From: Paraburkholderia sprentiae WSM5005
Lineage (GTDB): Bacteria; Pseudomonadota; Gammaproteobacteria; Burkholderiales; Burkholderiaceae
DNA: 64,000 nucleotides
Assembly (NCBI RefSeq): GCF_001865575.2
Contig: NZ_CP017561.2
Location: 1,302,001-1,366,000, forward strand
Direction: 5' to 3'
The notes below the pieces were generated by a model. The model did not search any database. It was given only the letters and a program-made list of their open reading frames with translations, and had not been told where the DNA came from. Position numbers and translations under genes: made by a program. This document shows, in pieces, positions 15,639-24,623 of this stretch. How positions within the stretch are numbered: position 1 is the first letter of the stretch; each line of letters starts with the position of its first letter.

Positions 15639-18137
15639 TCAGGGCGCAAACTCCAGCGCCTTTTCGAGCGCCTGCTTGCGCTGTTGCAAATTCGCCAGCA
15701 TGTCGAAGTCGGCGGGGAAATCGTCGACCTTGACGAAGCGCGCGCCGTAGCGCGCGTAGTCGTCGAGCACGCGCCGCTCGTCCGCGTCGATGAGCCCCTC
15801 GCGTTGCGCGGCATCGGCCCACGCGGCGAGCTGCGGCAGGCTTTGCGGCATCGGTTCGAGCAGTCCCTGCTTCACCGCGTCGCGCAGCTTCTGCTCGATC
15901 CGCGCGAATGGCGGAGTCAGCGCGAACGCCAGCTCGCCGTAGCCGAGCGCATCGACGTCGGGATGCGGCACGTACGAGTCGGCGACGAGCCGCTCGCGCG
16001 CGGCGCCGGGCGTTTGCATCAGCTCGGCGATCTCGCTGCCGAGCCGATCCGACGGCTCGCGATGCGGCAGGCCGAACGGGAATGCGACCACGCGCATGAG
16101 CGTCGCGGCGACCCGGTTCGGGTAGTTCGCGAGCGCGCCGTCGAGCGCGTGTTGCGCCCGGTACAGCGCATCCTCGACGCCCCAGCGCACAAGCGGCAGG
16201 TCGGCCTGCTGACGGCCTTCATCCTCGAAACGCTTCAGCGTCGCGGAGATCAGGTAGAGCTGCGACAGCACATCGCCGAGGCGCCCCGAGATGCGTTCGC
16301 GGCGCTTCAGATCGCCGCCGAGCACCAACATCGATACATCGGCGAGCAAGGCGAACACGGTCGACAGACGCGTCGCCGCACGATAGTACGCATGGAGCGG
16401 CGCATACGCGCGATGCGGCTTCGCGATCGGCGCGCCGCCGGTCAGCCCGTACACGGCGCAGCGCACCGCGTTCGACACCGTGAAATTCAGGTGAGCGAAG
16501 AACGCCGCGTCGAATTCGCGCAAGGCCTTGTGGCGATCGGGCTCGCGCGTCGCGGTGATTTCCTTCAGCACGTACGGATGGCAGCGAATCGCGCCTTGGC
16601 CGAAGATGATCAGGCAGCGCGTCAGAATGTTCGCGCCTTCGACGGTGATCGAGATCGGCACCTGCTGATACGCGCGCGCCAGAAAATTCGACGGCCCCAT
16701 GCAGATGCCCTTGCCGGCCGCGACGTCCATGCCGTCGTTGATGACCATCCGCGCTCGCTCGGTGATGTGATATTTGGCGATGGCCGAAATGACGGACGGC
16801 TTTTCGCCGAGGTCGACCGCCTGCGCGGACAGGCGGCGCGCGGCGTCCATCACATACAGATTGCCGCCCATGCGGCCGAGCGCTTCCTGCACGCCCTCGA
16901 ACTTGCCGACGGCGGTGCGGAACTGGCGGCGAAGCGCGGCATACGCGCCGGTGCCGCGCACCGCGAGCTTCGCCATCCCGACGTTCGACGACGGCAACGA
17001 GATCGCGCGGCCCGCCGCCAGACAGTCCATCAGCATGCGCCAGCCGTTGCCGACCTGGGCGCGTCCGCCGATCACCCAGTCGAGCGGAATGAACACGTCC
17101 GTGCCCGAGTTCGGGCCGTTCTGGAACACCGCGTTCAACGGCCAGTGACGGCGGCCGATGTCGACGCCGGGGTGGTCGGTCGGAATCAGTGCGCAGGTGA
17201 TGCCGGGTTCGTCGTTCGCGCCGAGCAGATGGTCCGGATCGAGCGCGCGGAACGCGAGGCCGAGCACGGTGGCGATCGGGCCGAGCGTGATGTAGCGCTT
17301 GTCCCACGTGACGCTGAAGCCGAGCGTCTCGCAGCCCTCGTGCATGCCCTCGCAGACGATGCCGACATCGGGAATCGCGGCGGCATCGGAACCGGCATAC
17401 GGGCTCGTCAGCGCGAAGCAGGGGATGTCCTCGCCGCGCGCGAGACGCGGCAGATAGTGGTTCTTCTGCGCGTCGGTGCCGTAGTGCATCAGCAGCTCGG
17501 CCGGGCCGAGCGAGTTCGGCACCATCACCGAGACGGCCGCGGCCGAGCAGCGCGTCGCGAGCTTCATGATGACCTGCGAATGCGCGTACGCGGAGAACTG
17601 TTTGCCGCCGTACTGCTTCGGAATGATCATGCCGAGAAAGCCGTGCTGCTTGATGAACTGCCACGTTCGCGGCGACAGGTCCTGCCAGACCATCGTGGTT
17701 TCCCAGTCGTTCGCGAGATCGCACAACTGCTCGCATTCGACGTCGAGGAACGACTGCTCTTCGGCGGTGAGCGTGGCCGGGCCATAGCCGAGCAGCGTGT
17801 CCCAGTGCGGGCGTCCCGAGAACAGTTCGGCGTCCCACCACACGGTGCCGGCCTCGATCGCGTCGCGCTCGGTCGGCGACATCTCCGGCAGGATCTTGCG
17901 GAACGTGTCGAGCACCGGTGTCGCGAGCCATGCGCGGCGCAGCGGCTTGATCGTCAGCACGACGGCGGGGGACACCAGCACGATCGCGAGCAGTGTCGTC
18001 AGCAGCGGGCCAGCCGCGCCGCCGACGTGCGCGGCCGCGACCCAGACGATCAGCGCCGCGAGCCACCATGAGGCGCGAGCCTGGCCGTAGACGAGAGCGA
18101 ATGCGGCGATGACGAGCCCCAGGATGAACCACGGCAT
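15639..18137 (-). CDS. fadE: Acyl-CoA dehydrogenase, FadE type
   Basis: 832 residues. Catalyses the first step of beta-oxidation (acyl-CoA to enoyl-CoA) with FAD. N-terminal hydrophobic segments (about residues 2-65, FILGLVIAAFALVYGQA, LLTTLLAIVLVSPAVVLTI) anchor it in the membrane as in E. coli FadE (814 residues). Typical FadE blocks include GTVWWDAELFSGRPHWD, KQHGFLGMIIPKQYGGK, MVPNSLGPAELLMHYGT, ALTSPYAGSDAAAIPD and PISITVEGANILTRCLIIFGQGA. Start supported by GAGGAGGAAACGTC. The first 88 bases overlap the tail of the tetR gene in another frame. Confidence 0.95.
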   Translation of the reverse strand: MPWFILGLVIAAFALVYGQARASWWLAALIVWVAAAHVGGAAGPLLTTLLAIVLVSPAVVLTIKPLRRAWLATPVLDTFRKILPEMSPTERDAIEAGTVWWDAELFSGRPHWDTLLGYGPATLTAEEQSFLDVECEQLCDLANDWETTMVWQDLSPRTWQFIKQHGFLGMIIPKQYGGKQFSAYAHSQVIMKLATRCSAAAVSVMVPNSLGPAELLMHYGTDAQKNHYLPRLARGEDIPCFALTSPYAGSDAAAIPDVGIVCEGMHEGCETLGFSVTWDKRYITLGPIATVLGLAFRALDPDHLLGANDEPGITCALIPTDHPGVDIGRRHWPLNAVFQNGPNSGTDVFIPLDWVIGGRAQVGNGWRMLMDCLAAGRAISLPSSNVGMAKLAVRGTGAYAALRRQFRTAVGKFEGVQEALGRMGGNLYVMDAARRLSAQAVDLGEKPSVISAIAKYHITERARMVINDGMDVAAGKGICMGPSNFLARAYQQVPISITVEGANILTRCLIIFGQGAIRCHPYVLKEITATREPDRHKALREFDAAFFAHLNFTVSNAVRCAVYGLTGGAPIAKPHRAYAPLHAYYRAATRLSTVFALLADVSMLVLGGDLKRRERISGRLGDVLSQLYLISATLKRFEDEGRQQADLPLVRWGVEDALYRAQHALDGALANYPNRVAATLMRVVAFPFGLPHREPSDRLGSEIAELMQTPGAARERLVADSYVPHPDVDALGYGELAFALTPPFARIEQKLRDAVKQGLLEPMPQSLPQLAAWADAAQREGLIDADERRVLDDYARYGARFVKVDDFPADFDMLANLQQRKQALEKALEFAP

Positions 18138-18922
18138 GACGTTTCCTCCTCCATCGTTGCGGCCGTCTCGCCGCGCGCAACTTGCTGCGCACGAACGGCC
18201 GCGTGTTGCGTGCCGCCTTCGGTCGCATCGCCGAGCACCGCGGCGAACGTGGCCAGTTGCGTGCCGTCCGGCAGCGGCGCCTTCAGCGCGGCGACCATCA
18301 ATGACGCAAGGCGCGCGATCAGCTGCGCATCGTTCATCGACTTGCGTTGCGAGAACTCAGCAATCAGGCTGTCGGTATCGGTGCCGGCGAGCACGCCCGA
18401 CAGCGCACCGATCGCGAAATGGAGCCGCCAGCCGAGCTCCTCGCGCGGCAGATGCGGCAGCGCGCGCTGGAACGCGTCGAAGAAGCGCACGGCCAGCGAC
18501 TCGTAGTGCGCGTTCAGAAACTCGCGAATGAACGTCGACGGATCGGTGTAGGCGCGCCCGAGCAGCCGCAAAAACGCTTTGCCGCCGACGCGCGAATCGC
18601 GCGACAGACGCAGCGCTGGAATGAACATCGCGCCGAGCACGTGCTCGCAGGTGAGGCGCGCGCCGAGCATGGCGTCGAAGCGGTCGAGCAGCTTCAGGCG
18701 CTCCTGGTTGAGCCGATCTAACCGGCGCGACAGCATCGCGTGAATCAGCGATTCCTTGCTGCCGAAGTGATAGTTGACCGCCGCGAGATTGACTTCGGCG
18801 CGCGAAGTGATCTGGCGCAGCGACATGGCCTCATAACCGCATTCGATGAACAGCGTCTCCGCGGCGTCGAGAATGCGTGACTTCGTATCGCCGGCATGCC
18901 GGCCTGCTGTGCGAATTGCCAC
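18050..18922 (-). CDS. TetR-family regulator, PsrA-like
   Basis: 290 residues from a GTG with AGGAG seven bases upstream. The helix-turn-helix domain occupies about residues 12-60: SRILDAAETLFIECGYEAMSLRQIT, then NLAAVNYHFGSKESLI, closely like Pseudomonas PsrA, a fatty-acid-responsive repressor of fad genes. The ligand domain includes FLRLLGRAYTDP and LGWRLHFAIGALSGVLAG. The C-terminus continues past the usual end of the family and overlaps fadE by 88 bases. It heads the fad cluster, so local control of fadE-fabG-maoC-thiolase-fadD is likely (inference). Confidence 0.85.
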   Translation of the reverse strand: MAIRTAGRHAGDTKSRILDAAETLFIECGYEAMSLRQITSRAEVNLAAVNYHFGSKESLIHAMLSRRLDRLNQERLKLLDRFDAMLGARLTCEHVLGAMFIPALRLSRDSRVGGKAFLRLLGRAYTDPSTFIREFLNAHYESLAVRFFDAFQRALPHLPREELGWRLHFAIGALSGVLAGTDTDSLIAEFSQRKSMNDAQLIARLASLMVAALKAPLPDGTQLATFAAVLGDATEGGTQHAAVRAQQVARGETAATMEEETSCRGSSWGSSSPHSLSSTARLAPHGGSRR

Positions 18923-18967
18923 GTGGCGTCTCCTGATTGCCGGTGCTGCCGGTTCGCATACACGCGA

Positions 18968-18996
18968 TTCAAATGGATTTTTGAAACAACCGTTTT
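18968..18996 (-). promoter_or_regulatory. Candidate operator of the PsrA-like regulator
   Basis: Two overlapping elements lie 46-74 bases upstream of the tetR start. One is TTCAAA-N6-TTTGAA, a perfect inverted repeat (18968-18985). The other is GAAAC-AACC-GTTTT (18983-18996), close to the published PsrA-type pattern of G/CAAAC-N2-4-GTTTG/C. Autoregulation of the fad operon is inferred from position and pattern. Confidence 0.5.
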
Positions 18997-19087
18997 TTTC
19001 AGGATAAGGAAGGATGGCCGGTGCGAGCAAGACGTCGGCTGGACTAACTCCTCTAGAAGAGCTGACGGAAGTCGTGCCGCGCGGAAA

Positions 19088-19122
19088 ACAAAAAGGCCGT
19101 TCCGACGAATCGGAACGGCCTC
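19088..19122 (-). terminator. Rho-independent terminator of the MFS transporter gene
   Basis: A perfect 12-base stem AGGCCGTTCCGA with its complement encloses a CGAA loop. Read on the minus strand it is followed by TTTTTGTTTT. It lies 59 bases beyond the transporter stop, matching a minus-strand terminator. Confidence 0.88.
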
Positions 19123-19180
19123 GTATTGCGTGGCGATGCAGTTTATCTCGGCATCGTGGCGGTTCGAACACCTGAAGCGG

Positions 19181-20434
19181 TTAAACGTGTTGTCCTCCGA
19201 CCGCGCCGCCAGGCGAACCCGCGCCGACGACGTCACGCGCGGACTGCGTCATGTCGATGCCGCGGCGCTCACGGCTAAAGGGAATCAGCGCGCAGATCAC
19301 GATCGCGACGATACCGATCACAACCGCCATCACGAGCGCGTAGTCGTTGTTGTGCACTTCCGCGATTTTCGCTTGCAGCGGACCGTTGACCGACGCGATC
19401 AGATTGCCCAACTGGTACACGAGACCGGGGAAGGTCGCGCGGATCTCATCGGGCGAGATTTCGTTCAAGTGCACCGGAATCACGCCCCAGGCGCCTTGCA
19501 CCGAGATCTGCATCAGGAACGCGCCGAGTGCGAGCAACATCGGCGTGGTGGAGAATGCCCACAGCGGCAGCACCGGCAGCGCGATCAGCGCGGCGATGAA
19601 AATCGCGCGCTTGCGGCCGATCTGCTCCGACAACCAGCCGAAGAACAGACCCCCGCAAATGGCGCCGATGTTCAGCGTGATGGTGATCCACGACACCGTG
19701 TGCGCGTCGAATTTGTGCTGGACGCGCAGGAAGGTCGGATACAGATCCTGCGAGCCGTGCGAGAAGAAGTTGAACGCGGTCATCAGGATGATCGCGTAGA
19801 TCGACAGGCCGACGTTCTTCTTGAGCGTCGCGACGAGGCCGGGACGTACCTTCTTTTCGAGCGTCTGGAACGCGGGCGACTCCGGCACGTGCGCGCGAAT
19901 GTACAGCACGAGCAGCGCGGGCACCACGCCGACGAAGAACATGCCGCGCCAGCCGATGTATTGATAGAACAGGCCGAACACGATCGACGCGAGCAGGTAG
20001 CCGCTCGGGTAACCGGCCTGCAGCAGACCCGAGACGATCCCGCGCGACTTCGGCGGCACGGTTTCCATGGTCAGCGCGCCGCCGACACCCCATTCGCCGC
20101 CCATCGCGATACCGAACAGCGCGCGCAGCACGAGCAGCGTCATCAGGTTCGGCGACAGGCCGGACAGCAGTTCGAGCAGCGAGAAGCACGCGATGTTGAT
20201 CATCAGCGTCGGACGGCGGCCGTATTTGTCGGCAAGCCAGCCGAAAATCAATGCGCCGAGCGGGCGCATCATCAAGGTCAGCATGATCGCGACGGCGACC
20301 GACGGAATGTCCGTATTGAATTCCTGCGCGATGTCTTTCAGCACGAACACCATCAGAAAGAAATCGAATGCGTCGAGGGTCCAGCCGAGATAGGCGGCGA
20401 TCGTGACGTTTCTCTGTTCCCGAGTCCAGCTCAT
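19181..20434 (-). CDS. MFS transporter, SHS (sialate/lactate:H+ symporter) type
   Basis: 417 residues with 12 predicted membrane segments. The start REQRNVTIAAYLGWTLDAFDFFLMVFVL and the loop GWLADKYGRRPTLM (MFS motif A) plus GGEWGVGGALTMETVPPKSRG are typical of the NanT/Jen1-like sialate:H+ symporter family, which carries sialic acid, lactate or other monocarboxylates. ATG has AGGAGAACAATCA before it. It is transcribed alone, with a strong terminator after it and no neighbouring catabolic gene that fixes the substrate. Confidence 0.85.
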   Translation of the reverse strand: MSWTREQRNVTIAAYLGWTLDAFDFFLMVFVLKDIAQEFNTDIPSVAVAIMLTLMMRPLGALIFGWLADKYGRRPTLMINIACFSLLELLSGLSPNLMTLLVLRALFGIAMGGEWGVGGALTMETVPPKSRGIVSGLLQAGYPSGYLLASIVFGLFYQYIGWRGMFFVGVVPALLVLYIRAHVPESPAFQTLEKKVRPGLVATLKKNVGLSIYAIILMTAFNFFSHGSQDLYPTFLRVQHKFDAHTVSWITITLNIGAICGGLFFGWLSEQIGRKRAIFIAALIALPVLPLWAFSTTPMLLALGAFLMQISVQGAWGVIPVHLNEISPDEIRATFPGLVYQLGNLIASVNGPLQAKIAEVHNNDYALVMAVVIGIVAIVICALIPFSRERRGIDMTQSARDVVGAGSPGGAVGGQHV

Positions 20435-20662
20435 TGATTGTTCTCCTGAATCTCCATAAACCCGCGTTTGAACGCGAGCGCTTCATTGCCCTTGCGTCTT
20501 ATGGCAAGCGCGTTCCGGCGAGTGTACGCCGAGCGTTAAGCGTCTGCATGGTTGAAGCCGGTTTTCTCCGTGTTAGTCCGGACAGCAATTTTTGTGCTGA
20601 ATTCGCCATGCATGTTTCATGTCAGGAAAATGTAAAGTCCGTGGCGAACGCGCGGACCCGAA

Positions 20663-21565
20663 TCATGCTGGCCGAAGATCGGCATGCGCGCGCGACGCCG
20701 TCTCGCGATACAACGACGCGCTGACTTCCGCGCCGAACAGAAACACGACCGCACAGAAATACAGCCACATCATCAGCACCGCGAGCGAGCCGGCCGCGCC
20801 GAATACGCCCGCCGTGCCCGCATGCACGAGATAGAAGCCGAACAGATGTCGGCCCGCCGTGAACAGCAGGCTCGCCACGGTGCCGCCCACCAGCGCGGGT
20901 CGTACCGGCACCGCCGCGTCGGGCAGCCACTTGATCAGCGCGCCGAGCCCGACGGCCAGAATGACAAAACCGAGCAACGATTGCAGCACATCGGCAACGA
21001 CGCCCAGCGCCGGATTGCCGAACAGCGCACCGCCGAGGGTCTGAATCGCGGCATCGACGACGAGCGACACCACCAGCAGAAAGCTGAGCCCGAATAGCAA
21101 GCCGATGGACACGAGTCGCGCCCGCAAGACCAGCGCGAGCCCGGCGATGCCTTTGCGCGGATGGGCGGCGAACACGATGTCGAGCGCGGTATTGAGCGAT
21201 GAAAACGTGGCGGACGCGCCGACCAGCAACAGCGCGATCGACAACGCCGCGGCCATGCCGCTGCCGCCCGCGCGGTGCGCGTGTGCGACGATGTCCTGCA
21301 TCGCGTGCGCCGCGTCGTTGCCGACCAACTGCCGCGCCTGCTCGAAAAGCCGTCCCTGCGCGGCATCGCGGCCGAAGATCCAACCGATGACCGCCAGCAC
21401 CAGCAGCAGCGTCGGCGCCAGCGAGAACGCCGAATAGAACGCGATGCTGGCGCCGAGCATCGCGCATCGGTCCGACAGAAAACGATTGGCGGCATCGCTC
21501 GCGACGTTGATCGTCCGGCGCCAGCGAGCCGGCTTCGCTGCGGTTTTCGGTTGCTGTCGTGACAT
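20663..21565 (-). CDS. YihY/virulence factor BrkB family membrane protein
   Basis: 300 residues. The sequence has about six membrane segments and BrkB/YihY signatures: RCAMLGASIAFYSAFSLAPTLLLVLAVIGW, AQGRLFEQARQLVG, and in the C-terminal half WLPDAAVPVRPALVGGTVASLLF and VLMMWLYFCAVVFLFGAEVSA. The family was once annotated as ribonuclease BN; its molecular function is not firmly known. Single gene on the minus strand; the 228-base gap to the MFS gene shows no clear feature. Confidence 0.92.
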   Translation of the reverse strand: MSRQQPKTAAKPARWRRTINVASDAANRFLSDRCAMLGASIAFYSAFSLAPTLLLVLAVIGWIFGRDAAQGRLFEQARQLVGNDAAHAMQDIVAHAHRAGGSGMAAALSIALLLVGASATFSSLNTALDIVFAAHPRKGIAGLALVLRARLVSIGLLFGLSFLLVVSLVVDAAIQTLGGALFGNPALGVVADVLQSLLGFVILAVGLGALIKWLPDAAVPVRPALVGGTVASLLFTAGRHLFGFYLVHAGTAGVFGAAGSLAVLMMWLYFCAVVFLFGAEVSASLYRETASRAHADLRPA

Positions 21566-21743
21566 GGCGTCCTCGGCCTGCCGCCGTGCGCGAACCTGCG
21601 CCTCGCGCTACCGCGACCATGATGGGGCTGCGTCGCGCGCTAATGCAGCATGGCGCGCGCCAGCCACGAGCGGCGCGTCCGGGTCCGCGCGCCGCACCGA
21701 GCGTTCAGGTACAGTTACCTCGCCAACTTATCGACATATCGCT

Positions 21744-23153
21744 ATGTCCGTGACGCCATCGTCTTCGTTGCTCGCCGAGATACTCGACGCTGTCGCGCGC
21801 CGTTATCGCCTGCCGGCGCTCGCGGCCGTCTGCGCGCCGGCGCCGCAAGCGAGTCCCGCGACCGTGCTCGCGCTCGCGATCGAGCAGGCGCGCGAGGCGA
21901 GCGCGCGTGGTCAAGCCCCGGACGCGGCAAGTCAGCGGTTCTTCATCGAGGCGCTCGCGCGCATGATTCGGGAGGCGATGCGCGACGAAGCCGGCGACCC
22001 GGTGTTTCAGGCGATGCTGCTACGGCATCGCAGCGCGGTGGTGCGCGAGTACGCGTCGCTGGCCGCGCATGCGAGCGTCGATCGCCGGTTGATCTACGCG
22101 GCCGTCAATGCGATCGCGCATCCGGCCAAACAGCAGCGGCTGCTACCCGGCCTGCAACGCGACGCGTTGGCGCGGCTGCACGCGCTCGCGCTTGCCGAAG
22201 CGTGGCCCGAACTGGGCGAGGCCGTGCAGGCTTGCATCGATACGCCGCAGATCGCGCACGACGCGGCGCTGCAACGCGGCCTCGCGCAATTAATCGACAG
22301 TGCCGCGTTGCAGCGCTTGCGACGGCTTGACGCGCTGACGTCCGACGAGCGCGTGTGTCACTACCGGTCGCTATGGGATCGCCAGGGGCCGCGACCGGGA
22401 AGCTCCACTGCGCTCGCGCGAGGATTGAGTTCGAAGCAGCGCGGCGCCGCGGTCGAAGCGTCGGCAACCGATGCGCTCGAGGCACTCGCGCGGCGCCTCA
22501 ACGACGCGCAGGGAGCGGAAGCCGCGTACCGTGTCGTGAACTCGATGCGCGTGCCGGCCACGATACCCGCGAGCCACGAGCGCGCGAAAACCGAATGGGA
22601 CGTGGTGCTATTGCGCGAGGCGCAGCCTCCGGCAGACGCGGCGGCGTGGGACGTGTGCCTGCTCGTCGAAGCGAAGGCATCGGTCGACGCGGCCACCACC
22701 GATCTGCCGCGGCTCGTGCGCGGGCTGACGCTGCTCGCGCACGCGGACCCGCACACCGTCTACTCGTTCCGCACGCAGCAAGGCGCGGTGCGTCTGAGCG
22801 GCGCGTCGCTCGCCGCGCTGACCAGCGACAGGGCCGGTCTTCGCAGGACCGTGCTGTATTGCTGCGATGCGCCCGTCGAAGCGGCGCCGCGCGTGCTGAG
22901 TCCGGCGAGCCGGATGCAACTGCTGTCGGCTCACGCCAGCCTCGACTTCGCGAGCGCATTGGCGGATGGGCGCGACGCCGATTGCGCGGAACTCGAACCG
23001 GTGTGGCGTCACTTGCTCGAATCGCCGCGATGGCGCACGGTGCTCGACCAGTACGCGACGCTGCGCGAGGTCCGCGAATTGATGGTTCATCCGGACGACT
23101 TGCGGGCCGCGATCGGCGTCGCGGACGCAAGCCGGGTGAGTGCCGCGCGCTAG
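21744..23153 (+). CDS. Hypothetical protein with PD-(D/E)XK-like nuclease motif
   Basis: 469 residues, no signal peptide or membrane segment. The first ~210 residues are helical and Ala/Arg-rich. From about residue 232 the pattern fits a PD-(D/E)XK core: a helix with Glu 238 (RGAAVEASATDALEALARR), a strand with Asp 286 (TEWDVVLL), then a strand ending E309-A-K311 (WDVCLLVEAKAS), followed by a helix (LPRLVRGLTLLAHA). The spacing is plausible, but no family is recognised; similar Burkholderia proteins carry inconsistent names. The ATG at 21744 is close to the start of similarity. Its stop overlaps the converging gene by four bases. Confidence 0.7.
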   Translation: MSVTPSSSLLAEILDAVARRYRLPALAAVCAPAPQASPATVLALAIEQAREASARGQAPDAASQRFFIEALARMIREAMRDEAGDPVFQAMLLRHRSAVVREYASLAAHASVDRRLIYAAVNAIAHPAKQQRLLPGLQRDALARLHALALAEAWPELGEAVQACIDTPQIAHDAALQRGLAQLIDSAALQRLRRLDALTSDERVCHYRSLWDRQGPRPGSSTALARGLSSKQRGAAVEASATDALEALARRLNDAQGAEAAYRVVNSMRVPATIPASHERAKTEWDVVLLREAQPPADAAAWDVCLLVEAKASVDAATTDLPRLVRGLTLLAHADPHTVYSFRTQQGAVRLSGASLAALTSDRAGLRRTVLYCCDAPVEAAPRVLSPASRMQLLSAHASLDFASALADGRDADCAELEPVWRHLLESPRWRTVLDQYATLREVRELMVHPDDLRAAIGVADASRVSAAR

Positions 23154-23518
23154 GAGCTATCGCCGAGCGCCCGGTCGATCAGATAGCGTCCATGTTCGAT
23201 GCCGGCGCGCAACGCTTCCGCTTCAGTGAGCCATTCCGGCGTCACGGGCTCGACATTGGCCAGACCCGCGGGTAGGTCCATCGGCCGGCCGTCGCGGGAA
23301 ATCGACACGTCGGCGATCCAGGCGTCGCGGGCATTCTGATGCGCGGTCACCGTGATGAGGGCGCCGCGGTACACGTCATGCATCGCGTGCTGCGAGCCGC
23401 GCTCCTCACGCGCGGCGGGCAGCGCGCGTCCGTCCGGGGTAGCCATATCGGAGCCGGTGTCGCCGATGCTATCGCCGGCGCTGCGCTCGCTGTCATCGGG
23501 TGGGGGGCGCGGGGTCAT
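23150..23518 (-). CDS. Small hypothetical protein (HlyU/DUF6566-like layout)
   Basis: 122 residues. The first ~40 residues are disordered and Asp/Ser/Pro-rich. The conserved-looking part is YRGALITVTAHQNARDAWIADVSISRDGRP, followed by WLTEAEALRAGIEHGRYLIDRALG. This layout (short beta-rich 'YRGHRIxV' core then a helix) is common in small proteobacterial proteins of unknown function. GAGGACAGC precedes the ATG; the longer in-frame extension upstream is Arg/Pro-rich and unlikely. Convergent with the nuclease-like gene. Confidence 0.62.
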   Translation of the reverse strand: MTPRPPPDDSERSAGDSIGDTGSDMATPDGRALPAAREERGSQHAMHDVYRGALITVTAHQNARDAWIADVSISRDGRPMDLPAGLANVEPVTPEWLTEAEALRAGIEHGRYLIDRALGDSS

Positions 23519-23739
23519 GCTGTCCTCGCAGAGCGAATGGTCTGCTTCGGTCCAGCAAGGGCTGTGCCGCCAAGCCGACCACCTCGGGGCGTCCGCGCGG
23601 GAACGGGCACGCGGCGTGCGATCGGTTAGCGCGGGTCCGGCTCTTGCGCTGGGTTCAACGCTGGCGTCGCTTCGCTCTATCGGCCGATGGACGGAGTCTG
23701 TGCATATTGCGGCCGGCGCAAACAAATCGTGAGGACAGA

Positions 23740-24114
23740 ATGACAATCCATGCGAAGGTCACGAGATGGCGCAACGTCGGTCGATTCTGTGTCGAGCGTG
23801 TCACCGACTATAGCGAGCTGATCGCGTTGGAAGTCGAGGAGACGCGAAAGCGCCTGGTGCGCGAGTTGAGCGCGCTCGTGGCGTTGGCGGTCGCGGGCCT
23901 GTTCACGCTGTCCTTCATTTGCATCGCGATCATCGCTACTGCATGGCAGACGGCCTACTTTCTTGCGGTGGTGTGGGGCGTGGCCGCCGCGTGGCTGCTG
24001 GTGTGCATCGTTTCTTTCCTCGTCGTGCGGGCGCAGAAACCGGCGCAATCGCTTCACGTCCTCAAGGCCGAGATTCACAGCGATCTCGACGCGCTCAGGG
24101 AGTCGCTCAAATGA
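23740..24114 (+). CDS. Phage-holin-family / YqjE-like membrane protein
   Basis: 124 residues. The N-terminal amphipathic part contains VTDYSELIALEVEETRKRLVREL, then two membrane segments (ALVALAVAGLFTLSFICIAIIATAW and TAYFLAVVWGVAAAWLLVCIVSFLVV, about residues 48-100) and a cytoplasmic helix. This is the putative actinobacterial holin-X/YqjE family; in E. coli yqjE lies in the elaB-like yqjC-D-E-K operon of stress-related membrane proteins. GAGGACAGA precedes ATG. It overlaps the next gene by four bases (ATGA), so the pair is translationally coupled. Confidence 0.85.
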   Translation: MTIHAKVTRWRNVGRFCVERVTDYSELIALEVEETRKRLVRELSALVALAVAGLFTLSFICIAIIATAWQTAYFLAVVWGVAAAWLLVCIVSFLVVRAQKPAQSLHVLKAEIHSDLDALRESLK

Positions 24115-24413
24115 GTCAACCACATCGCGCGCATGAGCTTGCCCGGGTGACCATTCTGGAACGCATGGAGGCATCGCGAACCGCCTTGGTCGTGGCGAAC
24201 GGGACTGCCGCATTGCCGGCGGCGCGGCCGGCCTGGCGGTCATCCGCCAGCAATGTGCTCGGGTCGCTCGCCGAGGCGCCGCATGTCGCGCTGCTGCTCG
24301 CGCTGGTGGTCGGCGGCATCGTGCTTGGGCCGCGCCGCACGCTGTCGATCGCGGGCCGCTCCGGTCTGACGGCGTGGATCGCCCGCAATGTGCGGCGGGC
24401 GATCACGCAGTGA
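24111..24413 (+). CDS. Small membrane protein coupled to YqjE-like gene (YqjK-like position)
   Basis: 100 residues. It has a basic N-terminal helix (HRAHELARVTILERMEASRTALV), one hydrophobic segment (APHVALLLALVVGGIVLGP, about residues 57-75), and an amphipathic Arg-rich C-terminus. Sequence identity to YqjK is not clear; the call follows from size, topology and the ATGA overlap with the holin-family gene, which matches the yqjE-yqjK arrangement. Confidence 0.68.
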   Translation: MSQPHRAHELARVTILERMEASRTALVVANGTAALPAARPAWRSSASNVLGSLAEAPHVALLLALVVGGIVLGPRRTLSIAGRSGLTAWIARNVRRAITQ

Positions 24414-24623
24414 TAGGGGCCCAGCGCGGCTCAAGCGCCGATCGGTTGCGCTTACCTGGCCGCGTCGCGCGGATTCTCGAGGTTGTCACGCTAATGGCGA
24501 ACTAGCCATACCTGCGGCTTGCGCTGGACGCAGCGTAAACACCGAGGGAAACCCTCCATGCATTCGTGCGTAATACGCATGTAGCTAAATATCTCCTTCA
24601 TTCCTCTGTTCTGCGGAGCGGGC

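Noticed and set aside
15684..18071. A 795-codon open frame on the plus strand
   Set aside because: It is antisense to fadE, Arg/His/Gln-rich with no family pattern, and arises from codon bias in a high-GC gene.
20435..20662. Possible small ORF in the gap between MFS and BrkB genes
   Set aside because: No ribosome-binding site or recognisable protein; the frames are open only by chance.
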